64,000 bases of DNA from an uncultured Porphyromonadaceae bacterium (GTDB lineage Bacteria > Bacteroidota > Bacteroidia > Bacteroidales > Muribaculaceae), in contig CAMWMR010000003.1 of NCBI GenBank assembly GCA_947175425.1, positions 46,493 to 110,492 on the forward strand, in the 5' to 3' direction. Under the pieces are notes generated by a model. It was not told the origin of the DNA. It saw only the letters and a program-made list of their open reading frames with translations, and made no database searches. This document shows positions 57,208-64,000 of the stretch, in pieces. The position numbers and the translations under genes are program-made. Each line of letters starts with the position of its first letter. The stretch's first letter is position 1.

Positions 57208-57259
57208 TAGTCGTGGCCGAAAAGAGTCGTCACAAAGCGATTGTTTCGCGCATACATAA

Positions 57260-57278
57260 TGCGGTTGGTTTAACCGCA
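57260..57278 (-). promoter_or_regulatory. Hairpin in the rng leader (distal)
   Basis: TGCGGTT-GGTTT-AACCGCA, a perfect 7-bp stem 38 nt after the small basic gene. Together with the other two hairpins it makes this spacer strongly folded. Confidence 0.45.
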
Positions 57279-57316
57279 CCGGCGCCTCAGGAGACACCGA
57301 ATATCAGCGCGTATGC

Positions 57317-57406
57317 TTATTTTTTCTTGTGACGATTCTTTCTCAGACGTTTTTTGCGCTTGTGAGTAGCCATCTTGTGGCCTTTTCTTTTCTTTCCGCT
57401 GGGCAT
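57317..57406 (-). CDS. 29-residue basic mS38-like (AURKAIP1/COX24) ribosome-associated protein
   Basis: ATG at 57404-57406, stop TAA at 57317-57319. It begins MPSGKKRKGHKMATHK and ends LRKNRHKKK; two thirds of the residues are Lys, Arg or His. The KMATHKRKKRLRKNRHK pattern resembles the AURKAIP1/COX24 domain of mitochondrial ribosomal protein mS38 and small proteins annotated so in Bacteroidota. It is probably a small ribosomal-subunit protein. It lies 67 nt after HU and upstream of rng on the same strand. Confidence 0.8.
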   Translation of the reverse strand: MPSGKKRKGHKMATHKRKKRLRKNRHKKK

Positions 57407-57473
57407 TTTGTTAACGCGTTAGGTGGTTAAAAATAAGATTTATAAAGCCGGTAAATCACCGGCAACGGCATTT

Positions 57474-57749
57474 TCAGGCTTTCACTTCATTCATGAACAC
57501 ACGTGCGGGCTTGAAAGCGGGGATTTTGTGTTCGGGAATGATAATTGTGGTGCCTTTGGAGATGTTGCGAGCTGTTTTTTCGGAGCGTGTCTTTACGATA
57601 AAGCTGCCGAAGCCGCGAAGATATACATTCTCATCGTTAGCGAGAGAATCCTTAACAACTTCCATAAAACGTTCGATAGTGGCCAGTACAAGCATCTTGT
57701 CAATACCGGTGCTTTTAGCGATTTCGTTTACGATGTCGGCTTTTGTCAT
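57474..57749 (-). CDS. HU/IHF-family DNA-binding protein
   Basis: 91 residues from MTKADIVNEIAKSTGID; a longer reading frame upstream is not protein-like and runs through a likely promoter region. It has the dimer core helices, NVYLRGFGSFIVKTR and the DNA-wrapping arm ending KIPAFKPARVF. It bends DNA and compacts the nucleoid. First of HU - small basic gene - rng. The 208-nt region 57750-57957 upstream holds its promoter, but I could not find a clean TAnnTTTG. Confidence 0.94.
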   Translation of the reverse strand: MTKADIVNEIAKSTGIDKMLVLATIERFMEVVKDSLANDENVYLRGFGSFIVKTRSEKTARNISKGTTIIIPEHKIPAFKPARVFMNEVKA

Positions 57750-57957
57750 TGTTATGTAAATTTTAGTTTTGATATTTTTTGGAGTAGCTTTTCGGCCTTT
57801 CCCTGAAGGGGCTTGCCGAATTGCGGTGCAAATATCGCTAAATTTTTTTAAACAATGGCAATACAGAAGCCGAAATTTGCGTTTTTTTTGCTCTATTGGG
57901 GTGAAATAGTGGCATTTTCGCAAATTTCAGCCTCTTCAAGGCTTCCGAAACAGGGAA

Positions 57958-58638
57958 TCAGGAGTCCTTTTTCTCGTCTTGCTCCGCTACAGGAGCTTCG
58001 TCCTTAACCGGCTCCTTAACGGCTTCCTTAACCGGCTCCTCAATGGTATTCTTTGAGGGTTTTGCCGCTGCTCGCGATTCGCGCAAGGTGCGATGGTTCT
58101 CCTGCCCTATGGCGCAGCCCTCTATAATGGTGAACAATCCGAATATCCCGAGGCCTATGCCTGTGAGAAGCATTATTGTGTGTTCACCCACCGTATCGGG
58201 TTTACGAAGGAATATGAACAATGCCGCGCCAATGAGTGCCGTGGGCACCAGAAAGAACCACCGGGAAAGCGATACCGGACGGGCACCGAAAAGAATAAGG
58301 AAAATCTGGAACAAGGCGCCGAACAGCAGCAGCACGGCAAACATGAAACCTACAATAGCAACAAAAACGTGGCTGAAAATAAGCATTGCCAGGCCAAGTA
58401 CCACTGCAGCGGCACTCGCAATCCAGCCGAAGGCAGTGCCGAAAGCGCCCAGGTGAGCGCGGCCTTGTTTATCGCGGGAGGCAAGGAACACCGTCATGTT
58501 GAGCACCCCGGCAACAACAAACAGAATTCCTCCGGCAATTACCACGCCGCCGTTCGCAAGAGAATCGCGGAAAAGAATCAGCAGCAAGCCAACGACAAGA
58601 GCTATGAGGCCGGTAAGAATTAGATTTCGTCCTTTCAT
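57958..58638 (-). CDS. DUF308 (HdeD-like) membrane protein
   Basis: 226 residues with six predicted membrane helices in three pairs (about 8-165), each pair resembling the DUF308 repeat (GGVVIAGGILFVVAGVLN). The last 45 residues are charged with repeated EPVKEAVKEPVKDE. HdeD in E. coli is tied to acid resistance; the role here is unknown. No recognisable promoter, and a weak AGCCT/AGGCT hairpin after the stop. Confidence 0.82.
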   Translation of the reverse strand: MKGRNLILTGLIALVVGLLLILFRDSLANGGVVIAGGILFVVAGVLNMTVFLASRDKQGRAHLGAFGTAFGWIASAAAVVLGLAMLIFSHVFVAIVGFMFAVLLLFGALFQIFLILFGARPVSLSRWFFLVPTALIGAALFIFLRKPDTVGEHTIMLLTGIGLGIFGLFTIIEGCAIGQENHRTLRESRAAAKPSKNTIEEPVKEAVKEPVKDEAPVAEQDEKKDS

Positions 58639-58716
58639 ATCATCATGTTTTTATATAGTTAACACCTATATAACAATATAAAGGGACAAAAGGACAGGCG
58701 ACACACTTTTTTTTAT

Positions 58717-58724
58717 TAATTTTG
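58717..58724 (+). promoter_or_regulatory. Putative -7 box of the 58.7-63.0-kb operon
   Basis: TAATTTTG matches TAnnTTTG, 20-26 nt before the first start codons; no TTG is at the -33 distance. Confidence 0.45.
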
Positions 58725-58744
58725 TAGCCGCTAAGTAAATATTC

Positions 58745-59302
58745 ATGTTTATGAGTGATACACCACCGGCTCGTCCGAGCCGCTCCATAGCCTCCCGCGC
58801 CGCCAAAAACGGCGTTTATCTTTCGGCCTGCATTTGTGCCCTGCTCCTGCTGTGGGGTGTAATGACCGCATTCCCTGTTGCGGGGCTTGCGCTGTGGATG
58901 CTCTCGCTGGCAATGCCGTTTATTCTGTATCGTCTGCTGCGCGACAGTTCTCTGGAATGCGGCGGACTGTCGTTTGCCGAGATATGGGCCGAAGGCATTG
59001 CATCGTTTTTCCTCGGCTCGCTTGTGCCCGCTGTTGTGGCCTATGCGCTGCTTCGTTTTGCATTCCCCACTTTTATTGCCGACCAGGTACACATGGCCGT
59101 TGCAAGTCTTGAAAACATGGAAACTCCGCAGGCAGCCGCTCTGGCCGATTCGCTCGAAGCCATATACGCTAAAGGAGCGCTCCCCTCTGCCGCCGATGTA
59201 GCCGCAAATATAATTTCGTTCAATATAGTGGCGGGCACGTTCCTGTCGCTGTTGGCAACGCCTTTTGTAAAACTCCGCACCCGAAACGCCCGCACAAAAT
59301 AA
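58745..59302 (+). CDS. DUF4199 membrane protein
   Basis: 185 residues (183 if the second ATG at 58751 is used). Four predicted helices (about 25-45, 50-66, 80-105, 150-175) and a charged C-terminus. DUF4199 genes commonly stand directly before a GT2 gene in Bacteroidota, as here (8 nt gap), which suggests a role in making or flipping the lipid-linked sugar. The function is not established. Confidence 0.82.
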   Translation: MFMSDTPPARPSRSIASRAAKNGVYLSACICALLLLWGVMTAFPVAGLALWMLSLAMPFILYRLLRDSSLECGGLSFAEIWAEGIASFFLGSLVPAVVAYALLRFAFPTFIADQVHMAVASLENMETPQAAALADSLEAIYAKGALPSAADVAANIISFNIVAGTFLSLLATPFVKLRTRNARTK

Positions 59303-59310
59303 TATAACCG

Positions 59311-60297
59311 ATGGACATTTCCGTTATTATCCCATTATACAACGAGGAAGAATCCTTGCCCGAGCTGAAAGCGTGGATTGACCGCGTAATGGCCGAGAAC
59401 AATTTTTCCTATGAAGTGATTTTTGTCAACGACGGGTCCTCCGATTCATCGTGGGATGTGATTAAGAAACTCGCCGCCGAAGATCCCGGGCATGTCCGCG
59501 GGGCGAGCTTCCGCAGGAACTACGGCAAGTCGCCGGCGCTCAACACAGGCTTCCGCATGGCGCGCGGCAAAGTGGTTATAACCATGGACGCCGACCTGCA
59601 GGACAGTCCCGATGAAATTCCGGGCTTGTACCGCATGATTACCGAGGAAGGCTACGACCTTGTTTCGGGATATAAAAAGAAGCGTTACGACCCTCTTTCC
59701 AAAACTCTGCCCACAAAGCTGTTCAATGCCACGGCACGCAAGGTGAGCGGTATAAAGAATCTCCACGACTTCAACTGCGGCCTTAAGGCCTATCGCAACC
59801 GGGTTGTGAAACATATTGAGGTATACGGCGACATGCACCGCTATATCCCCTACCTTGCCAAGCTTGCCGGATTCAACAAAATAGGCGAAAAAGTTGTGCA
59901 GCATCAGGCTCGAAAATATGGAAAAACCAAGTTCGGACTGGATCGTTTTGTTAACGGATATCTCGACCTCGCCACTCTTTGGTTTACCGGCAAATTCGGC
60001 AAAAAGCCTATGCACTTTTTCGGACTGCTGGGCAGCCTTATGTTCTTTATCGGTTTTGTGGCCATTGTTATTGTGGGCACACTCAAGATATATCACATGC
60101 ACACCGGCGCGCCGTATATTCTTGTAACCGATTCGCCCTATTTCTATATTTCGCTCGCAACCATGATTCTGGGCACACAGCTGTTTCTTGCCGGCTTTGT
60201 GGGAGAACTTGTGGTGCGCAACTCGCCCAAGCGCAACGAATATGAGATAGAGGAAGAAATTAATCCGCAAAAAGCAAGCGACGACAATGACAAATAA
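59311..60297 (+). CDS. GT2 polyprenyl-phosphate glycosyltransferase with two membrane helices
   Basis: 328 residues. A GT-A domain at 1-230: VIIPLYNEEESLPELKAWID, VNDGSSDSSWDV, DADLQDSPDEIP and the RNYGKSPALNTGF loop. Two membrane helices (about 240-262 and 275-300) match ArnC/GtrB-type enzymes, which load glucose or aminosugars onto undecaprenyl phosphate. It overlaps the next gene by 11 bp. Confidence 0.9.
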   Translation: MDISVIIPLYNEEESLPELKAWIDRVMAENNFSYEVIFVNDGSSDSSWDVIKKLAAEDPGHVRGASFRRNYGKSPALNTGFRMARGKVVITMDADLQDSPDEIPGLYRMITEEGYDLVSGYKKKRYDPLSKTLPTKLFNATARKVSGIKNLHDFNCGLKAYRNRVVKHIEVYGDMHRYIPYLAKLAGFNKIGEKVVQHQARKYGKTKFGLDRFVNGYLDLATLWFTGKFGKKPMHFFGLLGSLMFFIGFVAIVIVGTLKIYHMHTGAPYILVTDSPYFYISLATMILGTQLFLAGFVGELVVRNSPKRNEYEIEEEINPQKASDDNDK

Positions 60298-60811
60298 TTT
60301 CAACGCACTTGTGCGCGAGCGCTATTCATGCCGCGCCTATCGAACCGACCTTGCGCCGTCCGACGAATCGCTCGAACTCATTCTTGAAGCTGCGCGCCTT
60401 GCCCCCTCGGCCTGCAACCGCCAGCCGTGGAGATTCATGCTTATCCGCCCTTACGATGAAAAAGGGCAGGCAGCAATACGCCGGGCCTATGATCGCGAGT
60501 GGATTGACTCGGCGCACACCTTTATTATTGTATGCGGCGTTCCCGCAGAGGCATGGGTACGCCCCTACGACAATGTTTCGCACCTTGCCATTGACGTGGC
60601 AATAGCTACCGAACACATGTGCCTGCAGGCAACGGCACTCGGGCTCGGCACCTGCTGGGTATGCCATTTCGATCCCGCCAAACTCAAAGCCGAGCTCAAT
60701 TTCCCCGAGGGCGTGGAACCTATGGTGATTCTGCCCGTCGGATTTCCCGCAAACGATATTATTCCCGAAAAGAAACGTCGCAAGCTCGACGAACTCGTTA
60801 TACCGGTGTGA
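60287..60811 (+). CDS. Nitroreductase-family flavoprotein
   Basis: 174 residues. RYSCRAYRTD near the start and APSACNRQPWRF (residues 37-48) are the FMN-binding signature; GLGTCWVCHFD and the VGFPA ending follow. It is probably an NAD(P)H-dependent FMN oxidoreductase of broad specificity. The substrate is unknown and it has no evident link to the glycosyltransferase beyond the 11-bp overlap. The stop overlaps a GTG start of the next gene. Confidence 0.9.
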   Translation: MTNNFNALVRERYSCRAYRTDLAPSDESLELILEAARLAPSACNRQPWRFMLIRPYDEKGQAAIRRAYDREWIDSAHTFIIVCGVPAEAWVRPYDNVSHLAIDVAIATEHMCLQATALGLGTCWVCHFDPAKLKAELNFPEGVEPMVILPVGFPANDIIPEKKRRKLDELVIPV

Positions 60812-61332
60812 AAAGCTTGACAGGCATAATAACGCTTCTCGGCGTGGCGGCTCTGACTGCATGCTCGTCGGACGGCTGCTTGAACAACCAAAGCGCAATT
60901 CCTTTGGCCGATTTTTACTCATCGGAAACCGACAGCCCGATAAGCCTCAACATTATTGAGATTAGCGGTGTGAATGTTCCCAACGATTCGATTCTGCTTG
61001 CCGGAGGAACCGTTGCATCATCGGTATATCTCCCCATGCGCTCGACCAAGCCGTCGACATCCTGGTGCCTGCACTATACGCAGGAAAATATTTCAATGCC
61101 CGAGCTTAACGACACCGTGACTTTTGTCTACGACTCGGAGGCTTACTTCGCTTCCTACGAGTGCGGCGCCATGTATCGCTATCATATTACCGAAGTACGG
61201 AACACTACCCATTTGCTCGATTCGGTAGCCGTACTCGATTCGCTTGTCACCAACGTGGACAAGACTTATATGCGTTTCTACTTCCGCACAGCACCAGAAC
61301 CGGAAACACCCGATGAAAACGATGAAGAATAG
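60808..61332 (+). CDS. DUF6452 lipoprotein
   Basis: 174 residues from the GTG at 60808, chosen because it overlaps the nitroreductase stop and starts a lipoprotein signal (KSLTGIITLLGVAALTACSS, lipobox LTAC). The mature part is beta-rich with two later cysteines (near 88 and 118) and an acidic tail. DUF6452 is normally paired with DUF6048, as here. Likely outer-membrane associated; function unknown. Confidence 0.8.
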   Translation: MKSLTGIITLLGVAALTACSSDGCLNNQSAIPLADFYSSETDSPISLNIIEISGVNVPNDSILLAGGTVASSVYLPMRSTKPSTSWCLHYTQENISMPELNDTVTFVYDSEAYFASYECGAMYRYHITEVRNTTHLLDSVAVLDSLVTNVDKTYMRFYFRTAPEPETPDENDEE

Positions 61333-62260
61333 ACTGTCGGTAACATTGCTCATCGCCTTGCTCGCTCTTGTGCAGCTATATGCTCGAGAGCAGCGTCGCG
61401 CCACACCGGTAAATAATGCCGCCACGGCCACTCAAGCGGTTAACGAAACCAAAAACGACACAGCCCGCATATATGCCGCCAAACGCGCCGCAGCAGGTGT
61501 TACATTTGTCAACGACAACGGATTCACCGTGTACGTCGACTCCATAAGCGGCGAGGAGTGGATCGATTCAACAAGTGTACGCAAAGTGCCTAAAATGGAA
61601 TTCCCCTTGTTTCATTCCCTGAGCGTGGGACTGAATTTGTGGGATCCGCTGATGCGGGCGTTCGGACAACATTACGGCGTTGCCGACGCGCAGGCTCAGC
61701 TATGGCTGCATAACCGCTATGCACCGACTGTGGAAGTGGGACTGGGACAGGCATCCGATACTCCTTCGGGAATGAATTTTACCTATCGCTCGCCTGTGAG
61801 CGTTTATTTCCGCATTGGCGCCGATTATAATTTCCTGTTCAATTCCAATCCCGACTATATGGTTTTTGCCGGTGTGCGATACGGCTTCTCCCCTTTCAGC
61901 TATTCGGTTGACAATATAAGCCTCGACTCTCCATATTGGGACGAAACGGCCAAATTCAACATTCCTTCGCAGCATGCCACTGCAGGTTGGTTCGAGGTGG
62001 GATTCGGGCTAAGGGTAAAACTGTGGGGGCCGGTTTCGGCAGGGTGGAGTTTCAAATACCGCAGCATACTGCACGAAAGCAAAGCCAAATACGGCGAACC
62101 CTGGTATATTCCCGGCTTCGGAGCCCGCGGCAGTTCGGTTTCCGGAACTTTCTCGGTTGTGTATACAATTCCGCTGCAGCACCTGAACAAGCCCAAAGCC
62201 GATGCTGTTAGTATTAGCGAGAGCCTTTCTGCCTCTCCGGAAACATCTCCGGAAGAGTAA
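61313..62260 (+). CDS. DUF6048 outer-membrane protein
   Basis: 315 residues from the ATG at 61313 (an ATG three codons later is also possible), overlapping the previous gene by 20 bp. A signal peptide (about 1-24) is followed by a beta-barrel-like protein with alternating hydrophobic and aromatic residues (VEVGLGQASD, VYFRIGADYNFLF, GVRYGFSPFSY) from about 105 on. Partner of the DUF6452 lipoprotein. Function unknown. Confidence 0.82.
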   Translation: MKTMKNRLSVTLLIALLALVQLYAREQRRATPVNNAATATQAVNETKNDTARIYAAKRAAAGVTFVNDNGFTVYVDSISGEEWIDSTSVRKVPKMEFPLFHSLSVGLNLWDPLMRAFGQHYGVADAQAQLWLHNRYAPTVEVGLGQASDTPSGMNFTYRSPVSVYFRIGADYNFLFNSNPDYMVFAGVRYGFSPFSYSVDNISLDSPYWDETAKFNIPSQHATAGWFEVGFGLRVKLWGPVSAGWSFKYRSILHESKAKYGEPWYIPGFGARGSSVSGTFSVVYTIPLQHLNKPKADAVSISESLSASPETSPEE

Positions 62261-62281
62261 TCACCCGTTCTCCTTCACAGT

Positions 62282-63019
62282 ATGAAAAAAGTTATAATCA
62301 TCGGCGCCTCATCAGGAATGGGAAGCCGTATAGCCACCGACTTCGCACGCCTTGGCTGGCGCGTGGGCATTGCGGCACGCCGCGAGGATATGCTCAAGGA
62401 AATTAAAAACCTGTATCCCGACCGCATTGAATACATGGCGATTGATGTCGCCGCCGAAGATGCCGTTGAACGCTTCAACCGGCTTATCGAGCTTATCGAC
62501 GGCATGGACTATCTGCTTTACGCTGCGGGTTGCGGCTGGATGGACCCGGAGCTCGACGACGCATCCACTGCACAAACAATCCGAACGAACGTTCTCGGGT
62601 TTTCCCGTATAATCAACGCCGCATATAAATATTTCAAATCAACAGCCAATCTGCACCGGGGACATATTGCGGCCATTACATCGGTCGCCGGGACCAAAGG
62701 CATTGGAGTTTCGGCGGCATACAGCGCTTCCAAACGCTACCAGTGGAATTATTTGCAGGCCATCGACCAGCTTGCACATCAACAGCATGTGAACGTAGCC
62801 GTAACCGACATCCGTCCGGGCTTTGTGGACACTCCTCTGCTCGCCCCCGACCGCACTTACCCTATGGAGATGAGTATTGACTACGTTGCCCCTCGAATAG
62901 AAAAAGCCATGCTGCAAGCCAAACGAATTGCAGTAATAGATTCCCGCTGGGCTGTTGCCACAACTTTGTGGCGACTCATCCCCGACGCCCTCTGGCGCCG
63001 TCTCCGCCTCGATTTTTAA
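62282..63019 (+). CDS. Short-chain dehydrogenase/reductase
   Basis: 245 residues, classical SDR. GASSGMG (residues 7-13) binds NAD(P)H, and the catalytic YSASK (Tyr and Lys, near 143-147) with a preceding ITSVAG Ser are present. RPGFVDTPLL follows. An Arg pair (AARRED) after beta-strand 2 favours NADP. Substrate unknown. Last gene of the operon, 21 nt after DUF6048; an inverted repeat follows. Confidence 0.92.
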   Translation: MKKVIIIGASSGMGSRIATDFARLGWRVGIAARREDMLKEIKNLYPDRIEYMAIDVAAEDAVERFNRLIELIDGMDYLLYAAGCGWMDPELDDASTAQTIRTNVLGFSRIINAAYKYFKSTANLHRGHIAAITSVAGTKGIGVSAAYSASKRYQWNYLQAIDQLAHQQHVNVAVTDIRPGFVDTPLLAPDRTYPMEMSIDYVAPRIEKAMLQAKRIAVIDSRWAVATTLWRLIPDALWRRLRLDF

Positions 63020-63046
63020 AATATACCACTTTTTGACTGCATTTTT

Positions 63047-63085
63047 AAGGATTATTTGGATTAACAAAAAATAATCCTTATTTTT
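63047..63085 (+). terminator. 11-bp inverted repeat: SDR terminator or promoter operator
   Basis: AAGGATTATTT (63047-63057) and AAATAATCCTT (63069-63079) are perfect complements with an 11-nt loop, followed by ATTTTTG. It may terminate the SDR operon. It also covers the whole -33 to -7 interval of the next promoter, so hairpin and promoter share the same bases. Confidence 0.55.
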
Positions 63086-63086
63086 G
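63055..63086 (+). promoter_or_regulatory. Promoter of the 63.1-kb RNA / LRR gene
   Basis: TTTG (63055-63058), 20 nt, TATTTTTG (63079-63086), a full consensus match. A perfect 6-bp inverted repeat GCGGTC-GCA-GACCGC (63086-63100) lies across the expected start site and may be an operator. Confidence 0.75.
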
Positions 63087-63092
63087 CGGTCG

Positions 63093-63457
63093 CAGACCGC
63101 ATTGCAAACCACGCCGGTTGGGTGAGGTTCTTCCGAACCGGGCTCTACGGTTCGGGCTTGTGCGTGGCGGGATGTAGTTAACATACATAAGAAAGCGTTT
63201 ATCCGCGCTGATTCTTGACTGCTTGAAAAGTCTCGCAAACTTTCTAAACCAAAGTCAAGGGTTGAGCAACGGTAGATGCCCGTGGATATGTAATTATCAT
63301 GTTTTCGGCACGGTATTTCGAGAGAAATATGGCCGGACGCATTGATTGCATATACTGGCGTGGGCTTCTGCAGTTGCCGTCCGACTTTGGTTAGGCAATG
63401 CGAGACGCCTCAAGCAGTAGGACGGTAACCGATACAGATTCCTACGCTTTTTCTTTT
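63093..63457 (+). ncRNA. Large structured RNA or leader of unknown class, upstream of the LRR gene
   Basis: About 365 nt from promoter to terminator. Three nested long-range helices are visible: ACTGCTTGA (63218-63226) with TCAAGCAGT (63410-63418); GTCTCGC (63230-63236) with GCGAGAC (63400-63406); CTAAACCAAAGTC (63244-63256) with GACTTTGGTTAG (63383-63394, one bulge). Inside is a GNRA-capped hairpin TATTTC-GAGA-GAAATA (63314-63329). A separate 5' domain is closed by CCACGC/GCGTGG (63109/63162) and contains two mutually exclusive hairpins. No RNase P, tmRNA or SRP signature. It covers the gene-free stretch 63020-63507 with the flanking sites. Confidence 0.65.
63417..63457 (+). terminator. Terminator-like stem between the structured RNA and the LRR gene
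   Basis: GTAGGA (63417-63422) and TCCTAC (63440-63445) with a 17-nt loop, followed by GCTTTTTCTTTT, 50 nt before the LRR start codon. The 5' arm shares two bases with the outermost long-range helix, so the two may compete. Confidence 0.55.
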
Positions 63458-63507
63458 ACTGACCAATCACGCCAACGAGAGGATGACCGCGGCACAAGGT
63501 ATTGTAT

Positions 63508-64000
63508 ATGAACTTAAAATTACTCTTGACATTTCTTGTACTGCAGCTACCACTCGGCATATTTGCCCGCGATTTCAGCTACACCTACGAGGGACAGACA
63601 CTTACCTATACGGTAATTGATGAGACAGCGAAAACCTGTCGGACGAAAACGGGTGTAATAAAAAGCGCTGGCAACGAAGTCTCCGGCAGCTTGATAATAC
63701 CATCAAAAGTATCGGATGGCACCAATGAGTACACAGTTACTTCTATTGGATTTAGTGCTTTCTCCACATGCAGCAGTTTGACTTCAGTCAACATCCCTAA
63801 CTCCGTTACTTCTATTGGAGATTATGCTTTCTACGAGTGCAGCAGTTTGACTTCGGTCGACATTCCAAACTCCGTTACTTCTATTGGAAATTATGCTTTC
63901 TGCTACTGCCGTTTGACTTCGCTCAACATTCCAAACTCCGTTCCCTCTATTGGAAATTATGCTTTCTTCAACTGTAGGAGTTTGACTTCGGTCAACATTC
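63508..64000 (+). CDS. BspA-like leucine-rich-repeat secreted protein, N-terminal part (window edge)
   Basis: At least 164 residues, running off the window. Signal peptide about 1-20 ([20 protein letters not shown]). Residues 21-85 form a beta-rich cap ([15 protein letters not shown]), then 23-residue BspA/Treponema-type LRR units: [19 protein letters not shown]. Four units are visible, one shortened by one codon. Such proteins are surface adhesins or binding scaffolds. The DNA of the repeats is nearly identical, a sign of recent duplication or recombination. Confidence 0.88.
   Translation, partial: MNLKLLLTFLVLQLPLGIFARDFSYTYEGQTLTYTVIDETAKTCRTKTGVIKSAGNEVSGSLIIPSKVSDGTNEYTVTSIGFSAFSTCSSLTSVNIPNSVTSIGDYAFYECSSLTSVDIPNSVTSIGNYAFCYCRLTSLNIPNSVPSIGNYAFFNCRSLTSVNI

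Noticed and set aside
57474..57923. A 149-residue longer HU-like protein
   Set aside because: The first 58 codons are not HU-like, and the canonical start MTKADIV fits the family length.
63133..63155. tRNA T-arm
   Set aside because: GGTTCGG looks T-loop-like, but no acceptor, D or anticodon arms fit around it.
63093..63457. RNase P RNA, tmRNA or group II intron
   Set aside because: No P4 core, no tRNA-like ends with a T-loop, and no domain V or reverse transcriptase; size alone was suggestive.
63720..64000. CRISPR-like array of regular repeats
   Set aside because: The 69-nt repeats are in frame and encode LRR units without unique spacers.
63093..64000. Retron (structured RNA plus reverse transcriptase)
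   Set aside because: The gene downstream is an LRR protein, and no reverse transcriptase is visible in the window.

Overview
The window is a stretch of chromosome from a member of the order Bacteroidales; the gene content (long-form urocanate hydratase, DUF4199/DUF6452/DUF6048 genes, BspA-like repeats) would suit a Muribaculaceae- or Bacteroides-type gut bacterium, but I cannot fix the family. Bacteroidota-type promoters support this: many genes are preceded by a TAnnTTTG -7 box with TTG or TTTG about 20 nt upstream, and classical Shine-Dalgarno sites are rare. No rRNA, tRNA, CRISPR array, insertion sequence or prophage was found.

Layout. (1) 1-11136, minus strand: one long ribosomal-protein cluster, rpsL-rpsG-fusA-rpsJ-rplC-D-W-B-rpsS-rplV-rpsC-rplP-rpmC-rpsQ-rplN-X-E-rpsN-rpsH-rplF-(rplR), which joins the str, S10 and spc clusters with no tuf gene. 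(2) 11.4-22.3 kb: two small unknown genes; a minus operon of S41 protease, membrane Fe-S protein, thyA and folA; a DUF1573 protein; an MscS channel; a free-standing structured RNA candidate near 18.65-18.88 kb; rpsF-rpsR-rplI; and a polyprenol-phosphate glycosyltransferase overlapping a dihydroorotase gene. (3) 22.6-31.1 kb: two secreted carbohydrate-active enzymes facing each other across a bidirectional terminator, then ruvX-def-ettA. (4) 31.2-34.1 kb: a four-gene surface-glycan cassette (GT4, TupA-like ATP-grasp, Alg14-like, Alg13-like), followed by transketolase and a major OmpA-type porin. (5) 38-44.4 kb: manC, argS, a Bax-inhibitor-1 family protein, a MATE exporter, pyrH and frr. (6) 45.1-54.9 kb: histidine degradation genes (fused ftcD, hutU, hutH, hutI) behind one promoter, then a tricorn-like protease. 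(7) 55-57.7 kb, minus: HU, a 29-residue mS38-like basic protein and RNase E/G. (8) 58-63 kb: a DUF308 membrane protein and a tightly packed envelope operon (DUF4199, GT2, nitroreductase, DUF6452, DUF6048, SDR). (9) 63.05-64 kb: a roughly 365-nt strongly folded RNA or leader, then a BspA-like leucine-rich-repeat surface protein cut by the window edge.

Most of the window is conserved housekeeping sequence. The best candidates for something undescribed are non-coding: the 63.09-63.46 kb RNA, with three nested long-range helices, its own promoter and a terminator directly in front of the LRR gene; the 18.65-18.88 kb RNA, which may be the lineage's 6S-like or Bacteroidales-1-type RNA; the hairpin-rich 245-nt leader of the RNase E/G gene; and several inverted repeats that sit on promoters.
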